A DNA stretch of 13,632 nt from JAUSKF01 sp964545345 (GCA_964545345.1 CAZJFE010000018.1:1-13632); one strand, 5' to 3'. Positions 6,064 through 11,635 are shown, numbered from the stretch's first letter. Made by a program: numbers and translations. Notes: a model not told the origin generated them from the letters alone.

Positions 6064-6654
6064 TCATCTGGTTATGTCATTGTTGACCCTGCAGTCACCG
6101 CAGGAGCAGCCACGTGAATGGCCATTATTACTTCTCATGTAATCCATTTCGTCTCGGACACTCTGCTCTCTACGAGCTTCTTCTTCACGATCCTTTTGGA
6201 GTTTGTCCTGCCGGTTTCTTTCTCGTTCCTTTACCTTTTCTGCGTTTTGGTTCCGGCGTGCCTCGTCATACTGCGTATTCAAGACTCTAGTGAGTTCCGG
6301 GTATCTTCTGACCTTTTTGGTTATTTCCGTGCTGAGCGGCAATTCCCCGAATAGCGTGTCCATCATCCAAACCACGTGTTTTGGGAGAACATTCGGGTGT
6401 CCGCTCATTTGCTCCAAGGATTCCAGCTTCTTGTTTTCTACTTCGGCGCGCATTCTTGTTTGGATCTTTTCGATTGAGATAAGCACGTTATCTTTCGCTC
6501 GCTCAGTGATTCTTTCCGAAATCCCGTCCCTTTTCTTCTCTCTCTCAGCTTCAATTTTTGTAGCGATTTCTTTTTCCGCGTCTGCCAGAATCTTATCAGC
6601 CAACTTTTTTTCTTCTGGGCTCAGGTCGGTCGGTTTACGCTCATCTTTGCTCAT
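6064..6654 (-). CDS. Highly charged coiled-coil protein with C-terminal Cys cluster, unknown function
   Basis: A 196-residue soluble protein I do not recognise. Residues 1-75 and 125-170 are dominated by Glu, Lys and Arg with heptad-like spacing, suggesting two coiled coils around a less charged core (about 83-125, including HPNVLPKHVVWMMDTLFGELPL). The C-terminus carries HSRGCSCGDC, three cysteines and a histidine that could bind a metal ion. There is no signal peptide. ATG 6654 is preceded by AAGGAGG with a four-base spacer; a promoter lies at 6751-6723 and a terminator at 6046-6022, so it is monocistronic. It is the only intact gene here ending in TGA. Function is unknown; a scaffold or nucleic-acid-associated role would be guesswork. 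Confidence 0.75.
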   Translation of the reverse strand: MSKDERKPTDLSPEEKKLADKILADAEKEIATKIEAEREKKRDGISERITERAKDNVLISIEKIQTRMRAEVENKKLESLEQMSGHPNVLPKHVVWMMDTLFGELPLSTEITKKVRRYPELTRVLNTQYDEARRNQNAEKVKERERNRQDKLQKDREEEARREQSVRDEMDYMRSNNGHSRGCSCGDCRVNNDITR

Positions 6655-6722
6655 CCTTCCTCCTTCGGGGGTGTTGAGTAGCTATTTTGTAAGGTGCTTC
6701 CAGTTAGTGCCTGACGTGGGAT

Positions 6723-6751
6723 ATCTTATCATGGAATTCATGCTATGTCAA
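6723..6751 (-). promoter_or_regulatory. Promoter of the 6654 gene
   Basis: On the minus strand a perfect TTGACA (6751-6746), 17 bases, then TAAGAT (6728-6723). The transcript would have a leader of about 60 nt. Confidence 0.7.
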
Positions 6752-6752
6752 T

Positions 6753-6778
6753 AAGAAACCGCCCCAAACGAGAGGCGG
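6753..6778 (-). terminator. Terminator of the zinc-ribbon membrane gene
   Basis: On the minus strand CCGCC (6778-6774) pairs with GGCGG (6763-6759) over a 10-base loop, followed by TTTCTTATTG, which leads straight into the next -35 box at 6751. Confidence 0.65.
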
Positions 6779-6788
6779 ATGTTGATTG

Positions 6789-7157
6789 TTACTTGCCTGT
6801 CGCGACTAGGACTACTCCGGGAATCAGGTAGGCGATTGGAAGGGCGATCCACCAGGCAACGCCGAGCACGAGCAATTGAATTCCCAAAAATCCGGAGAAG
6901 CCGATAGCCATCAGAGTAATTCCGATGAACTTGCGGGCATCTTTCTTGTCTGCGGGGGATCCGTGCGCCAGGACTTCTGGCAGGAACGAGCAAGCCAGGA
7001 AAACCTGCAAAGGCCAGATCAGAAGGCGTAGCCAGCCGGGCAGCCCGTTCCCAGTTGGTTTGCCGCACTGATAGCAGTAGGTTTTTCCATCGTCATCAAT
7101 CTTTATGGTGTATTTACCGTTCTCATCAATATGGTCGCATCTCTTCTTTTCAAACAT
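6789..7157 (-). CDS. Zinc-ribbon membrane protein, unknown function
   Basis: A 122-residue protein with an N-terminal cytoplasmic Cys/His region (Cys7, His9, then Cys28-x2-Cys31 in TYCYQCGK), compatible with a small zinc site, followed by about three hydrophobic segments near residues 39-57, 80-97 and 98-118. A short KKDAR stretch separates the first two. I recognise no named family. The frame opens upstream at 7193, but ATG 7157 is preferred: it lies about 20 bases from the predicted transcript start, with a G-rich tract upstream (GGGGGC) as a poor ribosome site. The gene is single, with its own candidate promoter (7212-7184) and terminator. A second unrelated gene with zinc ribbons and a membrane helix lies at 11350. 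Confidence 0.72.
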   Translation of the reverse strand: MFEKKRCDHIDENGKYTIKIDDDGKTYCYQCGKPTGNGLPGWLRLLIWPLQVFLACSFLPEVLAHGSPADKKDARKFIGITLMAIGFSGFLGIQLLVLGVAWWIALPIAYLIPGVVLVATGK

Positions 7158-7183
7158 CTGATTGCCCCCAAATTGCTGATGGT

Positions 7184-7212
7184 ATGGTAGCAATGTTTTT
7201 CCGGCTGTTCAA
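7184..7212 (-). promoter_or_regulatory. Candidate promoter of the zinc-ribbon membrane gene
   Basis: On the minus strand TTGAAC (7212-7207), 17 bases, TACCAT (7189-7184). Each box matches 4 of 6 consensus positions, so this is tentative. Confidence 0.45.
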
Positions 7213-7220
7213 CTCCCATG

Positions 7221-7256
7221 AAAATTAAAACGCCCCGAATGGGGCATTTTAATTTT
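7221..7256 (-). terminator. Probable terminator of the tmRNA transcript
   Basis: AAAATTAAAA (7221-7230) and TTTTAATTTT (7247-7256) enclose GCCCC/GGGGC (7232-7236 and 7241-7245) with one C-A mismatch, an A-rich/T-rich flanked hairpin usable on either strand. A truncated copy of the tmRNA 3' end abuts it, so it is likely the original ssrA terminator. Confidence 0.75.
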
Positions 7257-7272
7257 GTGGAGATGGTGAGAG
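7255..7272 (-). repeat. Displaced copy of the tmRNA 3' end (direct repeat, distal)
   Basis: Eighteen bases, CTCTCACCATCTCCACAA on the minus strand, are identical to the real tmRNA 3' end at 7508-7525. The flanks differ on both sides. Here the rest of the T-arm is missing, so this copy is not functional. Confidence 0.85.
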
Positions 7273-7358
7273 CAGGGGCATTCGCTCCGCTCAGCCTTGA
7301 ACATCTTCGCCGCGCCCCCAACAGCGAGAACAGTTCTCATAGCAGCATTGCTCGGAGG

Positions 7359-7380
7359 CCCTGCCTGCCGGCAGGCAGGG
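7359..7380. repeat. 22-base perfect palindrome
   Basis: CCCTGCCTGCC (7359-7369) is followed immediately by its reverse complement GGCAGGCAGGG (7370-7380). It is followed ten bases later by a 7-bp hairpin of related composition (7390-7406). Such GC-rich palindromes are often dispersed repeats, but only one copy is seen here. Confidence 0.8.
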
Positions 7381-7507
7381 ATTTAGCTCGCCCGCCATAG
7401 GCGGGCAGGGTTTCTTGGTAATCCAAGAATAAATCGCCGAGAGCTAAGAGTCCTTTTTACGCTGGCAAAAAGAGCTCTGGTGATGCGAGAGAACTGTTTG
7501 AGCAAAC

Positions 7508-7525
7508 TTGTGGAGATGGTGAGAG
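7508..7525 (-). repeat. Functional copy of the tmRNA 3' end (direct repeat, proximal)
   Basis: Same 18 bases as 7255-7272, here joined to the complete T-arm and forming the acceptor stem of tmRNA. If the repeats are attachment sites, this is the copy that preserved the gene. Confidence 0.85.
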
Positions 7526-7823
7526 TTGAACTCACATCCAAAAGTTTTTCTGAAAAACATCTACAAGCTTAGATCTGAAAAAGTCAGAACTGCAGGATTC
7601 CAAGGTTTTCGTAAACCGGACTAGAACCCAACATCCGATCTCTTATCTCCAGTATTACACCGGATTCGGCCTATGGAGTGTCGGCCGGCCGATGGCGAAC
7701 GCAATTAAGCGTAAGCTAAAGCTAATTTTTGGTCAGCAGTTAAATTTTGAATCAGTTTTACGAGTTAATTCAGCTCGGCTTGCCGCTTTACAGAAAGAAC
7801 AATTGTCGAAGCCCGTCATCCCC
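7511..7823 (-). ncRNA. ssrA: tmRNA (transfer-messenger RNA)
   Basis: About 313 nt, standard one-piece form. The 5' end GGGGATGACGGGCTTCGACA (from 7823) is diagnostic. GGGGATG pairs with CATCTCC (7518-7512), including the G3-U wobble by which AlaRS recognises tmRNA; the T-arm is GTGAG-TTCAACT-CTCAC; the discriminator A is at 7511 and CCA is not encoded. The tag frame ends at TAA 7707-7705 with KLALAYA; reading from GTA 7761 gives VKLIQNLTADQKLALAYA. The frame upstream is closed by TAA, so the resume codon is at or just before that GTA; its exact position is inferred. It tags nascent chains on stalled ribosomes with SmpB, encoded just upstream on the same strand. A consensus promoter lies at 7869-7841; the 5' leader would be removed by RNase P. 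Confidence 0.96.
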
Positions 7824-7840
7824 ATGGACTAACGAAAGCA

Positions 7841-7869
7841 ATTATAGCACCAAAAAAAGCGATTGTCAA
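7841..7869 (-). promoter_or_regulatory. Consensus extended promoter of ssrA
   Basis: On the minus strand TTGACA (7869-7864), 17 bases, TATAAT (7846-7841), with TG one base before the -10. All 12 core positions match consensus, as expected of an abundant RNA. Transcription would start near 7834, about 10 nt before the mature 5' end. Confidence 0.92.
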
Positions 7870-7893
7870 AAATGTTTAACGCGTTAAACATTT
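7866..7893 (-). terminator. Terminator of smpB fused to the ssrA promoter
   Basis: A perfect 24-base inverted repeat (AAATGTTTAA 7870-7879, CGCG, TTAAACATTT 7884-7893) is followed on the minus strand by the T-run that begins the TTGACA -35 box of ssrA. It lies 6 bases after the smpB stop. Confidence 0.75.
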
Positions 7894-7899
7894 GGGTTT

Positions 7900-8340
7900 T
7901 TAATTCTTCGCTCTCCGTATTTCCCGGCCGACTTCGCGCTTTTCTATAGATTCCCGTTTTTCGTATTGCCGTTTTCCGCGGGCGAGGCCGAGTTCAATTT
8001 TCACCAGATTTTTTTTGGAATACATTTTCAGCGGGAGGAGCGTGAGCCGGTCGGATTTCATTTTAGTAACCAGATACAGGATTTCCTTTTTGTTTAACAA
8101 TAAACGGCGCGGCCGGGTCGGGTTGTAATCGGGCGGTGTGTTGGCGGATTGAAATGGGGGGATATCGGCGTTGGTCAGCCAGATTTCCCCGCCCTTAATG
8201 GTCGCGAAAGCTCCCAAGAGGTTCGCTTGGCCGGCTTTTACTGATTTCACTTCAAACCCCTTGAGTTCAATTCCGGCTTCAAAAGTCTCGCTGATCTCAT
8301 AGTTGAAGAAAGCTTTTTTGTTTTCTGCCAGTGAATTCAT
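7900..8340 (-). CDS. smpB: SsrA-binding protein SmpB
   Basis: A 146-residue tmRNA partner that places the tmRNA tRNA-like domain in the empty A site and threads its tail into the mRNA channel. Family blocks are complete: ENKKAFFNYEISETFEAGIEL, GFEVKSVKAGQANL, then DRLTLLPLKMYSKKNLVKIEL, LARGKRQYEKRESIEKRE and a basic tail ending REIRRAKN. It is immediately upstream of ssrA on the same strand, a common pairing, but each has its own promoter because a terminator separates them. ATG 8340 is about 9 bases after a candidate -10 (TATGAT 8355-8350), with no room for a Shine-Dalgarno, so the mRNA is probably leaderless or nearly so. It diverges from argS. Confidence 0.96.
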   Translation of the reverse strand: MNSLAENKKAFFNYEISETFEAGIELKGFEVKSVKAGQANLLGAFATIKGGEIWLTNADIPPFQSANTPPDYNPTRPRRLLLNKKEILYLVTKMKSDRLTLLPLKMYSKKNLVKIELGLARGKRQYEKRESIEKREVGREIRRAKN

Positions 8341-8346
8341 AGCTTA

Positions 8347-8359
8347 ATTATCATATAAT
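8347..8359. promoter_or_regulatory. Overlapping divergent -10 elements for smpB and argS
   Basis: On the plus strand TATAAT (8354-8359) lies seven bases before the argS ATG. On the minus strand TATGAT (8355-8350) or GATAAT (8352-8347) lies six to nine bases before the smpB ATG. Only 26 bases separate the two genes, so both messages should be leaderless or almost so. Neither has a good -35 at 17 bases. Confidence 0.6.
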
Positions 8360-8366
8360 AGAAGCT

Positions 8367-9944
8367 ATGATTGAGAAAATTTCCGAGCTGATCCGAAAAG
8401 TGGTGGGCGAGGGTCCAAAGTTTGGCGTCACCCCATCCGAAAAGCCGGAATTCGGACATTATGCGACCAACGTGGCTTTTATGGTCAAAGAAGACCCGGC
8501 GGTTTTGGTTGAAAAGTTGTCAGTCGTTGGTCGTGAGTTATTTTCCAAAGTTTCCGCTACCGGAAAATTTATTAATTTCTGGATTTCTCAGGCGGCCTTT
8601 CAGGCGGAGCTGAAAAATATTTTGAAACAGAAGGAAAAGTATGGCGCTTCCAAAATCGGCGGAGGCAAGAAGGTGCAACTGGAGTTTATCTCCGCTAATC
8701 CGACCGGTCCGCTCACGATGGCTAATGGGCGAGGCGGATTTTTAGGTGACGCGCTAGGGAATCTTTTGAAAAAGACCGGCCACGACGTAGAAAAAGAATA
8801 TTACGTCAACGATGCGGGTAATCAGGTGCGGTTATTGGGTGAAAGTATTTTGGCCATTGCGGGAAAAGTTGAGCCGGCCGAGAACCATTATAAAGGAGAA
8901 TATGTAAAAACATTGACGGGCGTTTTGGGGAAAGAGATTCAACAGGGAATGAATGCAGCTGATCTGGGGCGCTTAGCGGCCAATGTCTTGTTGGCCAGCA
9001 TCAAGCAGTCTGTGAAGAATGCCGGAATCAAATTTGATCACTGGTTTTCGGAGGCCGATAGTTTGCACAAAAAAGGAGAGCTGAAAAAAACCTTAGCGTT
9101 GTTGGAGAGTGGCGGGTTAGTCGCGGAACACGATGGGGCGAAGTGGTTGAAATCCAATAATGCAGAGGAGGAGAAAGATCGGGTGCTAGTTAAGTCTGAT
9201 GGCCAGCCGACTTATTTCTTGGCGGACCTCGCCTATCACTACGATAAGTTTATAAAAAGAGAATTTGATCAATCAGTGGTGATTTGGGGCGCCGATCATC
9301 ACGGTTACATCGCTCGCTTGAAAGCCGGCGTGAAAGCTTTAGGTGTGGAACCGGAAAGATTGAAAATTTTGATTGTGCAGTTGGTGCGGCTGATAGAGAA
9401 TGGCAGGGAGGTAAAAATGTCTAAGCGAGCGGGGGAATTTATCACTCTAGATGACCTGCTGATGGAGGTAGGCAAAGACGCGGCGCGATTCTTTTTCCTG
9501 ATGCATAATCCGGAAACGCACATGGATTTTGATATGACGCTCGCCAAAGAAAAGTCGCAAAAGAATCCGGTTTACTACGCGCAATACGCGGTGGTGCGGT
9601 GCGTCAGCATTTTTAAAAAAGCAGGCATTTTGCGCCGGTTACTAGTCGCTAGCAAGAACCCCAATCTTGCTCTACTAAAATCTGATAGTGAGATAAACCT
9701 AGTTCAGGAACTGGTCAAATATCCCGATTTGATCGCGCAGACCGCGAAAGATTATCAGGTCAGCCGGTTGGCGCGCTACTCGCTGGAGGTGGCGCGGGCC
9801 TTCAATAACTTTTACGAGAAAGAGCGGGTGATTGTTGACGATAAGAAGCTGATGGGCGCGCGTCTGGCGTTGGTGAAGGCGACTCGGGTGGTTCTGGAAA
9901 ATGTTTTAGGTATTTTAGGAGTTGCGATTCCGAAGGAGATGTAG
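8367..9944 (+). CDS. argS: Arginyl-tRNA synthetase
   Basis: A 525-residue class I synthetase that charges tRNA-Arg, slightly shorter than usual. An N-terminal Arg-N-like domain covers about 1-85. The catalytic core has FISANPTGPLTMANGRGG (108-124), EYYVNDAGNQV, WGADHHGYIARLKAG and KMSKRAG (350-356), and a DALR anticodon domain covers about 405-525 (YAQYAVVRCVSIFKKAG onward). The HIGH signature, normally HVGH in ArgRS, is here Thr117-Met-Ala-Asn120, so both histidines are replaced, while KMSK is intact. The start is seven bases after TATAAT and lacks a Shine-Dalgarno, suggesting a leaderless mRNA. The promoter region is shared with divergent smpB. Identity is secure; only the signature is unusual. 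Confidence 0.96.
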   Translation: MIEKISELIRKVVGEGPKFGVTPSEKPEFGHYATNVAFMVKEDPAVLVEKLSVVGRELFSKVSATGKFINFWISQAAFQAELKNILKQKEKYGASKIGGGKKVQLEFISANPTGPLTMANGRGGFLGDALGNLLKKTGHDVEKEYYVNDAGNQVRLLGESILAIAGKVEPAENHYKGEYVKTLTGVLGKEIQQGMNAADLGRLAANVLLASIKQSVKNAGIKFDHWFSEADSLHKKGELKKTLALLESGGLVAEHDGAKWLKSNNAEEEKDRVLVKSDGQPTYFLADLAYHYDKFIKREFDQSVVIWGADHHGYIARLKAGVKALGVEPERLKILIVQLVRLIENGREVKMSKRAGEFITLDDLLMEVGKDAARFFFLMHNPETHMDFDMTLAKEKSQKNPVYYAQYAVVRCVSIFKKAGILRRLLVASKNPNLALLKSDSEINLVQELVKYPDLIAQTAKDYQVSRLARYSLEVARAFNNFYEKERVIVDDKKLMGARLALVKATRVVLENVLGILGVAIPKEM

Positions 9945-9950
9945 TATTAT
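9922..9950 (+). promoter_or_regulatory. Candidate promoter of the 9979 gene, within the end of argS
   Basis: TTGCGA (9922-9927), 17 bases, TATTAT (9945-9950). The transcript would begin near 9957. The small inverted repeat GGTTC-CCG-GAACC (9951-9963) followed by TTTT directly after could serve as a weak argS terminator. Confidence 0.5.
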
Positions 9951-9978
9951 GGTTCCCGGAACCTTTTAGGAGAGCGTC

Positions 9979-10380
9979 ATGCCCCCACTCATGATCGCAC
10001 TGTTCGTCTTTGCCTGGGCCTTTTGCGGTCTGTTGGCGTATCTGATGGAGTTTGCGTTTTGGAAGCAGCTGTGGAAGCTGGAATACGAAAGGCACATTTT
10101 TAAGAAGGATCATTTCCTGCGCATTCGCAACATAAGTATCAGACTTTTTCCGACTTTCAGGGTCGCTACCATTTATCGGAGCGGTGATGCGGAGATTCAC
10201 AGAAGGGTTGTCACTAAGGCGCTCACCGCGGCAATTCTGGGTCCGATCGGGTACGCGGACGCGTACTACGCGTGTTGGCAGATGAAGAGTAAATCCCCGG
10301 CCATATGGGGGAAGGGATTGGCGGGATTGTTTGATGGATTCACCGAGGCGCTCCGTAGTAAATACCGGAATCCTAAGTAA
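9979..10380 (+). CDS. Small membrane protein, unknown function
   Basis: A 133-residue protein with an N-terminal membrane helix (about residues 4-27, ending in LLAYLMEFAFW), a basic middle part (YERHIFKKDHFLRIRNISIRLFPTFR), and a second weakly hydrophobic stretch around 80-97 (ALTAAILGPIGYADAYYACW). I recognise no family. ATG 9979 follows AGGAGA with a five-base spacer, a good site. It begins 34 bases after argS and has a candidate promoter in the argS 3' end, so it may be read alone or with argS. A strong terminator follows the TAA. The high content of Arg, Lys and aromatic residues next to the helix suggests a cytoplasmic, membrane-associated domain; function is open. Confidence 0.72.
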   Translation: MPPLMIALFVFAWAFCGLLAYLMEFAFWKQLWKLEYERHIFKKDHFLRIRNISIRLFPTFRVATIYRSGDAEIHRRVVTKALTAAILGPIGYADAYYACWQMKSKSPAIWGKGLAGLFDGFTEALRSKYRNPK

Positions 10381-10386
10381 AAAAAT

Positions 10387-10417
10387 ACCGAGCACATAAA
10401 ATATGTGCTCGGTTTTA
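10387..10417. terminator. Bidirectional terminator between converging genes
   Basis: ACCGAGCACATA (10387-10398) pairs perfectly with TATGTGCTCGGT (10402-10413) and is flanked by A-rich and T-rich tracts. It serves the 9979 gene on the plus strand and the secreted-protein gene on the minus strand. Confidence 0.92.
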
Positions 10418-10419
10418 TA

Positions 10420-10752
10420 TTATTTAAACCTGATAAGAATACCGGCGCCGACAGAGAGGCGATCCTCACTGCCAACGCGGTAATATTGGGAGTCCACGAA
10501 TAGAAGCACTGGGCCCCAAATGTTGAAGTTCAGCTGGCCGGATACCCCATAACGGTTTACGTGGTGGGCAAACTGTACGTACGGCCTCAGCTCCAGTTCT
10601 AGCCGCCAGTATTTAGCGGATAGCGGCAGAGCAACTTCAGCAAAGGCCTTATCTTCGTCCGCGGCGCGATCGTAAACTTTCTTAATGCGAATCGGATCCT
10701 GATTGCCGAGGAAATACTTGGGCTCCAACCGGAGCGAGTAGGTCAGACCGTT
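10420..10752 (-). pseudogene. C-terminal part of the secreted beta-rich protein, after an in-frame TGA
   Basis: This frame continues that of the upstream part (10753-11256) with only the TGA at 10753-10755 between them: NGLTYSLRLEPKYFLGN follows directly. The 110 residues alternate polar and hydrophobic positions, as in amphipathic barrel strands (AFAEVALPLSAKYWRLELELRPYVQF in two parts, GQLNFNIWGPVLLFVDSQYY), and end in RLSVGAGILIRFK. Alternative initiation at TTG 10728 has no Shine-Dalgarno, so independent translation is doubtful. That both sides of the TGA keep barrel-like, uninterrupted coding suggests a recent nonsense change, a sequencing error or readthrough rather than an old pseudogene. 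Confidence 0.65.
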
Positions 10753-11256
10753 TCAGCAGTCATCTTTTCCGATGCCTAGAGCGCCGGTGAGGTTAAAACT
10801 GGCCATAACCCAATCTTGAGATCGGCCGCCGTCCGGCGCTTCTTCATCGGCGTTGTGCCAGCTGTGATGGCCATACCCGAGTTCCAGATGGTCTTCCCAG
10901 ATTTCCCATTTGATTTCACCGATCAGTCCGATCTTAGCGATCTTATTTTCCTTGGAAACCCAGAAGTAAGGTCGGGCATCAAGTTTCAGCCGATCAAAGA
11001 AAACGGCGTGCAGATCAATGCCAATTTCCGTGTGCGGACGACTGTGAGAGTTGGTGTAGTCCTTTTTCATCAGGTCGTGTTCATCCGAGATGAGAAAGTA
11101 CTTTACTCGCGCGTCGGCCCAGATCTGAAACTCATCTTCATCCGGCAAGAAGTCCTTTACTCCGATAAAGAATTTTTCCGCGACCGGCGGTTCGGCGTGA
11201 GTCGGCAAACTGAAAGAAGGAACGAAAAGGAAGATAAAAGCGACGAGCTTTTTCAT
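10753..11256 (-). CDS. Secreted beta-rich (barrel-like) protein, truncated by TGA
   Basis: From ATG 11256 the protein starts with a classic Sec signal peptide, MKKLVAFIFLFVPSFSLPTHA, cleaved after THA. The start is set by AGAGGA four bases upstream; the longer frame to 11307 crosses the promoter and is rejected. The mature part shows repeated amphipathic beta strands with aromatic girdle-like residues (FQIWADARVKYFLI, IGIDLHAVFFDRLKLDARPYFWV, KIGLIGEIKWEIW, HLELGYGHHSW, WVMASFNLTGAL). It stops after GIGKDDC at TGA 10753, but the same frame continues for 110 more residues to TAA 10420, for 278 codons in all. This resembles an outer-membrane barrel, which is surprising if the host is a CPR bacterium. 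No family is recognised. Confidence 0.7.
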   Translation of the reverse strand: MKKLVAFIFLFVPSFSLPTHAEPPVAEKFFIGVKDFLPDEDEFQIWADARVKYFLISDEHDLMKKDYTNSHSRPHTEIGIDLHAVFFDRLKLDARPYFWVSKENKIAKIGLIGEIKWEIWEDHLELGYGHHSWHNADEEAPDGGRSQDWVMASFNLTGALGIGKDDC

Positions 11257-11285
11257 GGATTCCTCTGTATTAAGAAACTGCCGAT

Positions 11286-11314
11286 AGTCTATTGATTTTT
11301 TTGGCAAAAGTCAA
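11286..11314 (-). promoter_or_regulatory. Promoter of the secreted-protein gene
   Basis: On the minus strand TTGACT (11314-11309), 17 bases, TAGACT (11291-11286). Transcription would start near 11279, about 23 nt before the ATG at 11256. Confidence 0.6.
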
Positions 11315-11320
11315 TAAGAT
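11292..11320 (+). promoter_or_regulatory. Promoter of the double zinc-ribbon gene
   Basis: TTGATT (11292-11297), 17 bases, TAAGAT (11315-11320). It overlaps the divergent promoter almost completely, so polymerases would compete for the site. Confidence 0.6.
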
Positions 11321-11349
11321 CGTTGTAGTTCATAGAGGAGTCAATTATC

Positions 11350-11628
11350 TTGATCATTCTCATTATTTTTCTGCTCTCAGTGATTGGGATCGCGGCGGGG
11401 TGCGTTATGGCCGCGGTCGGCGAAAAAGAAAAGCATGTTTACTGTCAGAAATGCGGCGAGGATCGGCCCTATTCCAAATTTTGCCCCAAATGCGGATTGG
11501 CAACTTCCCAACAGCCCCGTTGCGGCTGCGGCACTTATTACAATCCGCTCCGGGACGGCGGCGATTATTGTATTAAGTGCGGTAAACAGCTGGAGATCAC
11601 TCCCAGTCCGAGAGCGTCGGATAAGTAA
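11350..11628 (+). CDS. Membrane-anchored double zinc-ribbon protein
   Basis: A 92-residue protein with an N-terminal hydrophobic helix (about residues 1-23, MIILIIFLLSVIGIAAGCVM) followed by four cysteine knuckles: Cys32-x2-Cys35, Cys45-x2-Cys48, Cys58-x-Cys60 and Cys74-x2-Cys77. These can make two zinc ribbons like those of the 'zinc-ribbon domain' family. The start is TTG 11350, nine bases after AGAGGAG (11334-11340); in-frame ATT 11344 or ATC 11347 would sit closer, so the exact start is open. The helix would anchor the ribbons at the membrane. No catalytic motif is seen. It has its own promoter and a terminator, and diverges from the secreted-protein gene. Confidence 0.75.
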   Translation: MIILIIFLLSVIGIAAGCVMAAVGEKEKHVYCQKCGEDRPYSKFCPKCGLATSQQPRCGCGTYYNPLRDGGDYCIKCGKQLEITPSPRASDK

Positions 11629-11635
11629 CTTATTG

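Larger units (their letters stand above)
7255..7507. mobile_element. Insert of about 253 bp between tmRNA and its terminator (possible integration remnant or MITE)
   Basis: The stretch lies between two 18-base direct repeats of the tmRNA 3' end and has no gene. It is full of inverted repeats: AACAGTTCTC 7329-7338 with GAGAACTGTT 7489-7498 enclosing the rest, a 22-base perfect palindrome at 7359-7380, GCCCGCC 7390-7396 with GGCGGGC 7400-7406, TTCTTGG 7412-7418 with CCAAGAA 7423-7429, and CTTTTT 7453-7458 with AAAAAG 7467-7472. Duplication of the 3' end of tmRNA is the mark left by tyrosine-integrase elements, for which tmRNA is a known target; here no integrase remains. A small non-autonomous palindromic element or a local duplication would look similar. 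Confidence 0.5.

Noticed and set aside
5571..6142. Open frames on the plus strand across arfB
   Set aside because: They are antisense to a clear GGQ-domain gene and have no ribosome site or family pattern.
7255..7320. A second tmRNA or a tRNA at the distal repeat
   Set aside because: Only 18 bases match; the T-loop and the 5' acceptor strand are missing.
9802..10395. 197-codon minus-strand frame over the end of argS and the 9979 gene
   Set aside because: It runs through argS coding sequence and a terminator; composition (Arg, Ser, Pro rich) is that of an antisense shadow.
10753..10755. TGA read as glycine throughout (genetic code 25, as in Gracilibacteria/SR1)
   Set aside because: The TGA at 6064-6066 is followed at once by an intrinsic terminator and reading through it would run into arfB, and no other gene here contains an internal TGA.
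11257..11307. Upstream start of the secreted protein at 11307
   Set aside because: It would place coding sequence over the promoter at 11286-11314 and put 17 residues before a perfect signal peptide with its own ribosome site.
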